Assembly (NCBI GenBank): GCA_028015205.1
Contig: CM051521.1
Coordinates: 101,284,513 to 101,348,512 of the forward strand
DNA: 64,000 nt
Reading direction: 5' to 3'
Source of the DNA: Mytilisepta virgata
Taxonomy: Eukaryota > Mollusca > Bivalvia > Mytilida > Mytilidae
A program made the position numbers and the translations under genes. Of the stretch, positions 49,401 to 58,400 are shown in pieces (the stretch's first letter is position 1; each line of letters begins with the position of its first letter). Under the pieces are notes generated by a model. That model was not told the DNA's origin and did not search any database. It saw only the letters and a program-made list of their open reading frames with translations.

Positions 49401-52400
49401 CAGTATTTGTAGACAGAACAGACAGTATCGTCCATGGAATGAATTGTTTGGAGCAAATATTAAAGTCAACTCACTGCCATGATTGTTTATAAGCTTTTTA
49501 TACACTTTCGTTTTGACTTGATCTTTGTCACACAATGCTTGAAAATTGAGGCTGGGTCAGCAGATGCTTGGAAATTATTTTTGGCACAAAATTTCAAAGT
49601 TTATTTTATGGAAAAATAATGGAATGGCCGTAATTTTTTCCCGAAATCAAATAAACTCGTTCCATCTGCAACTTTTTATGTGGGGCGGCCGTGTCTGAGA
49701 CCCAGACATTTAAGTTTATATGGCCTTGTTTTAACATCATACAAAGACTATAATTGTATATTCCGACAGCTGGTTTGAAGAATCTATCTAAACTGTGGAC
49801 CTATAAATGGAAGAATATTCACATAACCATTTGACTGCATTAGGCAAATCACGAACTTTTGAAGTTGTCATTTACTTAAAAGGCACTAGTTGATATTTTC
49901 TACACCCCATCGAATGAATAAGAAATTCTGGAGCAAATATACACCGGTCCTAACTTATACCAATCTGAAATAATAAGTAAAACACCAGGTAAGACTACAA
50001 AAAAATCTTCATTAAGTAATACAGTTCATATGTTACATTTTATTTGATTGATTGGTTTAGATATTATGAGCAATATGAAATAAGATCTGAAATTGGTTTT
50101 AAATCTTAAGAGTCTAGAAATTGAAAGCTGATGACCCCTGACATCTCTACACCAATAAAAGAATAATTTGTTCAATTGCTTAGATTGGTGAATATTTGTT
50201 GTTTAAGAATTGTAAACAAACTAAGTGAAAAGTAAAATAAATAGTTCCAATAACAAAAGATAAAAGATAAAAGATAAGACAACCAACTATTAATTAGTCA
50301 GACATGTTATGCATTATCTCTTATAGATTAACATCAAAGAAGAATGTAGTGTCTAATTTATTCTCATTACTTGTATGTGTAAACATCTATGTAATAAAAT
50401 AAGGCTATTATATTAGGTAATTTTGTTGAAGAGGTTGAAAATATAAACCTCATGGTTTGTTTACAAGATAATTGGAATTACTTTGTAATGTACAAGTGAA
50501 CTTGAATTTAACAAACTAGTTTTATATTCCCTTTACCAAAATTTGTATTCTGGAGAACGTCAGTTAACTACTGTACAAGATGGTGTTACTACTGTACAGG
50601 ATAGTGTATTACTGCAGTACTTCAATTAACTATTTTCAATTTTTCATGATGGTGTATTCTACAGAACTTCATTTAAATACTGTACAGGATGCTGTATTCT
50701 ACAAAACTGTACAGGATGGTGTATTACTACAGAACTTCATTTAACTACTGTACAGGATGCTGTATTCTACAAAACTGCATTCAACTACTGTACAAGATAG
50801 TGTATTCTGCAGAATTTCATTTATACCAATACTATTTAAGGTCCTCCTAAACAAGATTTTAACGTAAATTTGATTTATTTTTATGCCCAGTAGGTAAGGC
50901 ATATAGTTCTTTGGTCTGTGCATCTGTCCATTTGTCTGTCCATAAGAGGTTAAGGTTCAGGTTTAAGGTAGTTTTTCATGAAGGAGTTATAGTATCATCC
51001 TTAAACTTTGTACATGGATAGCTTGTGATATGAACAGCAGCATTTTGATGGAATGGAAATGGATGCTGTGACATTGAGGTCATGGGTCATTGACTTTGAA
51101 TTTCTTTATATAATTTCAATATTAGAATCTAGCTTAAAGTTCAGGTTGAAGGTAGTTTTTCATGAAGTACTGAGAGATTGTATTTCATATTTACCCTATC
51201 ATTAGGGACTTCAAAGTCAATGATAAACAAATGTAATTCTATTTACTAAATACTTGCATCATTGGCGGGGCATGTAGTGTCCATTGGACACATATATACT
51301 TGTTAAAAGAATATATCAAAGGTACCAAAAATTTGTCTGTATTGTAATATAATATTCACAGATACCAATAAATCTGTTAGGTTAGAAAAATTAAGGTAAA
51401 GACTTATGATTATTAACCCAGACTACCACCAACTGTTATAACAAGCAATGATGATTTTCTATAATAACAAACATAATTGATACACACTCTTGAAGTGACA
51501 GGTGCCTGTCTTAACTTTACTTAATTTACCTGAAAATTAGTGGGGTTCTGAAAGGGAATTATGAGAACAAAAGTATTATAAGTATAGTTTGATACTGGAT
51601 CGGAATTTTTAAAAATAAGGAGAGTTAATTTAAAAAATGTAAGGATATGGGGTATGAGTCAAAGTCCCATAGGACTGAATATTGGGAAAGATTGATTACA
51701 TTTTGGTGTTGTTCTGTGGCCTTGATCAGGGTGTGGCAGCCCTCACCACAAGACAAGCCAGGGATCCAAATAAGTATTAAGGGTTTGGCAGCCAACTGGG
51801 CTACAAGGTTTCAAATTTTGGTAGCCCAGAGAAGAAATTGGTCGCCCAAGATTTCAATACCATAAATTTGTTGACTATAGGTATGCAATTTGATACTGAT
51901 GAAAGTTAGTCAATTTTTATTCAATTAAATGTCATTTGAATAGCTAATCTATTGAAAATTCAAACAAACTGGAATATTGTCGAAATATTAGAATTTTTTT
52001 CTCTCTATCACCATTTTCTGACTACAAAAGATCAACCTTGTCAACATACAAAAAGAAATTATAGTTCATATATGGGTATTATAATCATTTGGTTTTAAGA
52101 ATTTGTTTGTTTTGTTCTTTAAAATGGTTGTTTTAATTTTGAAGACGAAAACAGTTGCCGAGGGTCTTTTGCTTCCACATTACATGATCGGATGTAAAGA
52201 CTTACCATAAATAAAAAGGCCAATACTGAAATAGGAGACAGAGGCAGGATAAAATTACTGGTTCCCTGATAATTAGATAGTTTATTGGTTAAGATTTCTC
52301 AAATAAGTTACCAGTTACAGATTGTAAACAATGTCAATACCTTTGGACTTATTCAGTCTTTTAAACACCCAGTCGCCAGTTGGGCTACCAGAAAGTGAAA

Positions 52401-55400
52401 TTTAGTAGCCCAGACTCAACTTTAGTCACCATGGGTGACTGGGCGACTGCTTATTTTGATCCTTGCAAGCACTGAAACAGTTTTGTCAAATATTCATCAA
52501 AAGTAGACTCAGTACATTTGTATTTACATACAGTAGCATATAATAATACTGTATTTTCTGGACTATAAGTCTATGTGGACTATAGGTCTAATTGATACTT
52601 TCCCCATAGACTTCTAATTGTAAAAGGGTCATTTTAAAGTAAAAAAGTCTCGACCTATAGGCTGGAAAATACTGTATATAAACAACCATGAAAATACAGG
52701 CTTTGGTGTATAGGCAAAAGAATAATTTGCACAAATTTGGACCCTCTGAATATTTCTTATTTCATTTTCATAAAATGTATGAATAAATAAGAAGGCAAAA
52801 TGAGATTCAATGTAATAAATTTAAAACCAGAAGGTTAGCTCATTAATAAGATTTCTATAAGAACTATTTTAAGTAGTTTTTGGCACTCACAAAACAATCA
52901 CAGTTTTGGCACTCTTACATAATGAACACCTCATGTGAAGATGAAAGGGAAAATGCATATTGCTTTATTGTCCTGCTGTCTTTATAGATTTTGTGTTATT
53001 GATCAGCATGTCAAACTAACATTCTATACTTACATTGGATCTTTATTTACCTGTAAACTATTTGCATTTCAAATAACTTATACAAAATTATGGACACAAA
53101 ACTTGCCTTCATCCAGCATCCTAACATTTATCTTATTTGTGTCGTGGAAAAACAATGAATAATAGACCAAAGAAAATGTCAAGTCTGCTCTTATGGAAAA
53201 TTTTAATTGGTGGAGAATTTTGTGATGGCAATAATATATTGTATGTGTATAACTAAATGCATCAATAGGAGCCTATTTTATAGAACAGAGATATTCCCTT
53301 AAACAAAAATTAATGGTTTTTGTGGGGTGTAGAGTAAAAATGAAACACTACATTGTATGTAAATACTTTTGTTGAAAGAAATTTTTTACTCTTCTTCATG
53401 GCCATATTCATAGCCAAATTGAAGGATGCCACATTTGGACCTGAATATACTGACCTGTATCTGTTAACATTTCTAGTTTTTGTGAACATTTTCATGGTAC
53501 ATTGTACCTGTATTCTCTTTTGAATTTCAATACATGTGTGTTTTTAATGGTTTTCTCAAGTGCTACTACCATGATACCCTAAAATGTTAGTAGAAATTTC
53601 AAAAGATTCAAATCCTCAGACTTCTTAAATTATTGAAAGCTATGATTGTACAGTGAATATAGTAGTATGGTATAAATAAGGTAACTCCATTATTCTTATT
53701 CTCTTTGGGGTATATCAAATACATGTATCTAACTGTTATCATAAAAACAGTTAGATAGTAGGCTTGTTCTAAGTCAGTTAAATAGATAATATATATAGAA
53801 TAATAGTTAGTTTTGTTTTTGATACTGACTATATCTTGTGGAATATCTAGACGAGCCCGAAGGGTGAGTTTAGATATTCCACATGATATAGTCAGTATAA
53901 AAAACGAAACTACCTATTATTCTGTTTATCTGTAATTCATGAAAAATATCACTTTTTTTCTGAAAAATATCACTTTTTCCACTAATTTTAATGTGCACTA
54001 TTTTTCATAACGGAAGAAGTTTGTAATGCGGTTGATAAATCATTGGCACGTGACATCATTTTGAAACACATTCTTGACAGTGAATTCATTTTCATTGGAC
54101 AATCAGATAAGTAGATCCTTCCGCATTACGTCACACAATGTATTGCCTAATATTTTCAGTGATACAGCCTGTATGTGATACTCGAAAATATTAGGCTAAA
54201 AGATCAAAGGAAATATGTACGAATTGCCAATAAACATGTATTTTGATATATTTTCAGAATCAGTTGCTGTACAGTTAGGAAATAACAGAGATTTTCTCAG
54301 CAAGCTGGTAAAATGGTGTGAATGTGATGAACATGCTGGAGTGCAAGGTATTTATACTGACCATCAAAAGAAATGCAACACTTACATTTAATTAACATTA
54401 TACATGATTTTTGAGGTGCTGGAATTTCAAAAGTAATCCTCCAAATAACCTAAAATTTTGTCAGTAGTTTCTGGGGTAGCCCGCCATGATTCTCAGAAAT
54501 TTTCAAATTTTTTTCAACTTGAGATTTTGATTTCTCAAAAAACGATATTTTTTACACAAAAACACAATTTTTAAACTTTATCCATTTCTTTTCGTCATAA
54601 ACATTGTGGGAATAAAACCTAAATGTCCGAAAACAAGATTTACGCCTTTTATTGCTTTTTAACTTTTATGTGACAAAATTTTGTAACTCAACGCAGAATT
54701 ATGTTATTCGACTTTTGAAGTTGTCAGATCGACTGTAGCTGAGTGTCTTTCCTAACAAGGATACTGAAAGTCTTTTTTTAATTTGAGAAGTTAACAGTTT
54801 ATGTGTTTAGCTTTTCAAATTTTTAAAATGATAAAGAATATTTAATAAATAGTATGTCAAAGTACTGTTGTGTTTTTTTTTATGGTCAGTATATGTCAAA
54901 AACTAGTATTTGTTTAAAAACTATAAATGCCAAAGCCCATGTTTGCCACATTAAACATCTCCTGTCTAATCTATATTTTCATTGGTATCAGTTTTTGTGC
55001 TTTTGTGACAATTTAATGTTTTGAAGATATTTATTTTCATGTCCAAATAATAAAACCATATGAAATACATCTGTCATAATTTCAGCACACTAACAAAAAC
55101 CATGAAAATAGTACCCAACATTATACAAGTGTTTACTAAATCTACTGTAAACTTATTCTGAAGGGCTTCACAATGCTTTATCATCAATAATTGTAATAAA
55201 AGTTATGTGTCATATTCCCTAAACCACCATGGTGGTCTCATGGTAGCCTGCTCGCCTTGAGTGCGGAAGGTTGGGGATTGAAACCAAAGACATTAAAATT
55301 GATATTTGCTGCTGCCTGCAAAACACGTGGCATCTTGGAATAAGAGCAAAGACTGGTCAACTTGGAATCAGTATAATGGGTAGAGTGATATGTCGTCCTG

Positions 55401-58400
55401 ATATGCATGTAATAATTGCCACAATAATCCATCCTTCCATCATATTCCCTAACCTATAGTAAAAGGGATGAGTCCAGTATGACGTAGTTACCAAATGTTT
55501 TTTTTATGGATATTTTAGGGGAAGCATCTAGAATGTTAGCTTGGTTGGTAAAGAATGGTAGATCTGCAGAACTGATGAGGAACATTGTCAGAGAGGATGG
55601 AATACAGCCACTGGTTAACATGGTTACATCAGAACATATTGTGATGCAGAATGAAGCTCTTATGGCATTAACTTTGATAGCATCTTCTGTATTAGGTTAA
55701 TATTTGTGGTATTGTTAAATTTCTTCATAATTTTATCAGTAGTTAAACATAATTAACATTCAAGAATTGGGATGAAAGTATCAGTAAAATACCCCAAATT
55801 AACAAATAAATACTGTTTATAATATGTATGCTTTGATTTGTAACTAGTGTAAAGAGGTATATCTGTTTAAAAATTTTAATGCAAACTTGGATCTACAAAA
55901 GCAAGAAAATATTTGAAAATATGTTAACTGTGTACTAGTAGCAAATAAGAATAATATCTACAGCATCCTGTGCTCTTCTTCTCCCTAAATATCAAGAAAA
56001 ATCCTTTGATACCAATTTCAATTCACTGTACATCTCAACAAATCATGTTATCAGCCAAATATAGAAGGCAGAAAATGTGGACCTGTAAATTGTCAGTTTG
56101 AGACTTAGTTTAAATTTTAAATCAGTGCATTTTAAAACATTGAAAATTCTGTTTTGTAATTTAAAGTAAATATATCCCATAGTCAGATTTTATGTTAATG
56201 GCTTTGTGATGTATTTAAAATTAATATGCTATGTTTTATTTCATTAGCTGATGCAGCACTACAGTTAAAGGAAGCAGAACTTGCTGAGACAATCATAAAT
56301 CTGTTAGGAAACCCACACATTATTCCAGAAATATTGTGTAACACACTTGTATTGACAAAAACTGTGTGTGAAGCAGGTTAGTAAGGGGAGATCACCCATT
56401 ATTTATAGCTAACTAGAAGTGTTTGTACCATGATTATACAAATTAAAACATCAAGTATTATTTTACCATAGTTCTTTTCTATTGGACTGTGTCAAATTGG
56501 CAAAGGAAAGTTGTAGAAAGCTTCTTAGAATTCTGTGTTCTTTTGTTCACTTAAGTGTAAAAGTTTGACAGATTATTAGAGGGAGATACTTCATTGTTAT
56601 CACTAGCAGTGGAATTGCCTAAAATTTACCTCTGAAGACTGGATTCCACGCAAAACAAAACATTTTCTTTAGGCAAATGTATTAAAGTAAAAAAAAGCCT
56701 CCAAAAACCGGCAACATATATATTCATGCGGATTATACCTCTATTAAATGATTTTTATTACAGAAAAGTTGATGAACCATAGTACCTGTAATTGTCTTTA
56801 TTAATTTATGATTTGCATATTTTATATAAAGATATTGTCTCTAAGCTTTTTTTAAATTAATATTAATGCATAGTGTAGATAAGAATAATATTTTAATGTT
56901 AATCTGAATGATGATAATCTCCCACAATGACATATTGCATGGTTTATTTTAGCATACACAATTTTGATTGGAAAAGAAACCATATCATATCATTCCAATA
57001 CATTTTTTTAAAATAAAATTCATTTAAATGTTAAAATATTATGACCACAAAACAATGTTTTTTTATTATTGAAACAATTCTAAGGGAGATAAGTCATGAT
57101 ATTTTCAAATAATGTAGTGTATATTTGTAGCTACACCTTCACCTTCCCAGATATTACCTTGTGGTTTATTGGTGTGTACGGGACTGCTGTCTGACATGCA
57201 GAGTATGAAAAATGTTGTTTAATGTAGTGTTGTGTCTACATAAATAGCCCTTTGATATAACTCATTTGATCAGTGCATGTTCATAGACGTTTATTCTGTG
57301 GTTCTTTTTTGCTCACCTAGCAAAAGTCTATGTAAGATTTTGTCATTATTTGTTTTCTGACATCTTCTGTTGATTTTCTGCTTTGAAACCATTGGGCCAA
57401 ATAAACTGAAGGTTCACCATAAAGTTTCTTCAAACTTTGACAAAAACATGGCTGTCATAGATGATTTTTCCAATTGATTACATATTTAAAGTACTTTCCA
57501 TGGGTATTTTCTCTTTGTCTGCTTTGCAGAAAGAATCAATTTCATGCTTTTAATCCAGTAAATAGCAGTCATTTTTTCCTGTTTGATTTATAATATTTCA
57601 GATTTGAATTTTGTTTCTCTTAGATCCTGTAGGAGCAATGATCCTTAACACAGAATATAATTTTTGACCTGTGACTATATACTGATTTCATGTCAAATGT
57701 AGTACAAAACTTACAAAGTTTCCAAGTAGTTTAACAAGTAATATACAAATGACAGGTTTCCTGAATATGCTGGATATCTGTTGGTGGTCATTTTTGTAAC
57801 TTTAAAGTTGTTAACAAAACATAAATATATTACTTATTTTCAAATTTCTAGATCTTTTTCATTTCACCCATGGTTACATCTTTTTACCTTATAAAAAATC
57901 TTTAATTTTTATCAATAATAGTACTATCCAATTAATTTAGAAATACATGTATTTATTTATTTTATAAAGTGTTAAAAGTTTACTACAATTTGTGAGTAAG
58001 TTAGCTCTTGGTGAATGTTTATAATACTGCAGTAATTATCTGCTTAGAATTTTCAGTAACTTTTTCGTTGTACTATTAAAGACTGATGTTTATACTGCTT
58101 TGAAGAGGGTGTTTGAACTGTTTATGTATTGGTAGTTTGTATGTATGGATTTTTGTTTTGATACCAAGTTTAGATAAGATGAACTCAACTTTTTTAGCTC
58201 ACCTGGCCTAAAAGGCCATGAAAGGTTTTGCCATCACTTTGCATTTGTCATCCATCCACATTTTACATTTTCATCTTCTTCTCTGAAACCACCAGTCCAA
58301 ATTGAACCAAACTTGGCAGGAATGTTAATTGGGTGGTTCTTTACAAAAGGTATGTTTTTTGTGCCGATTGGATATTCAATATGGCTACCAGGGACAGATA

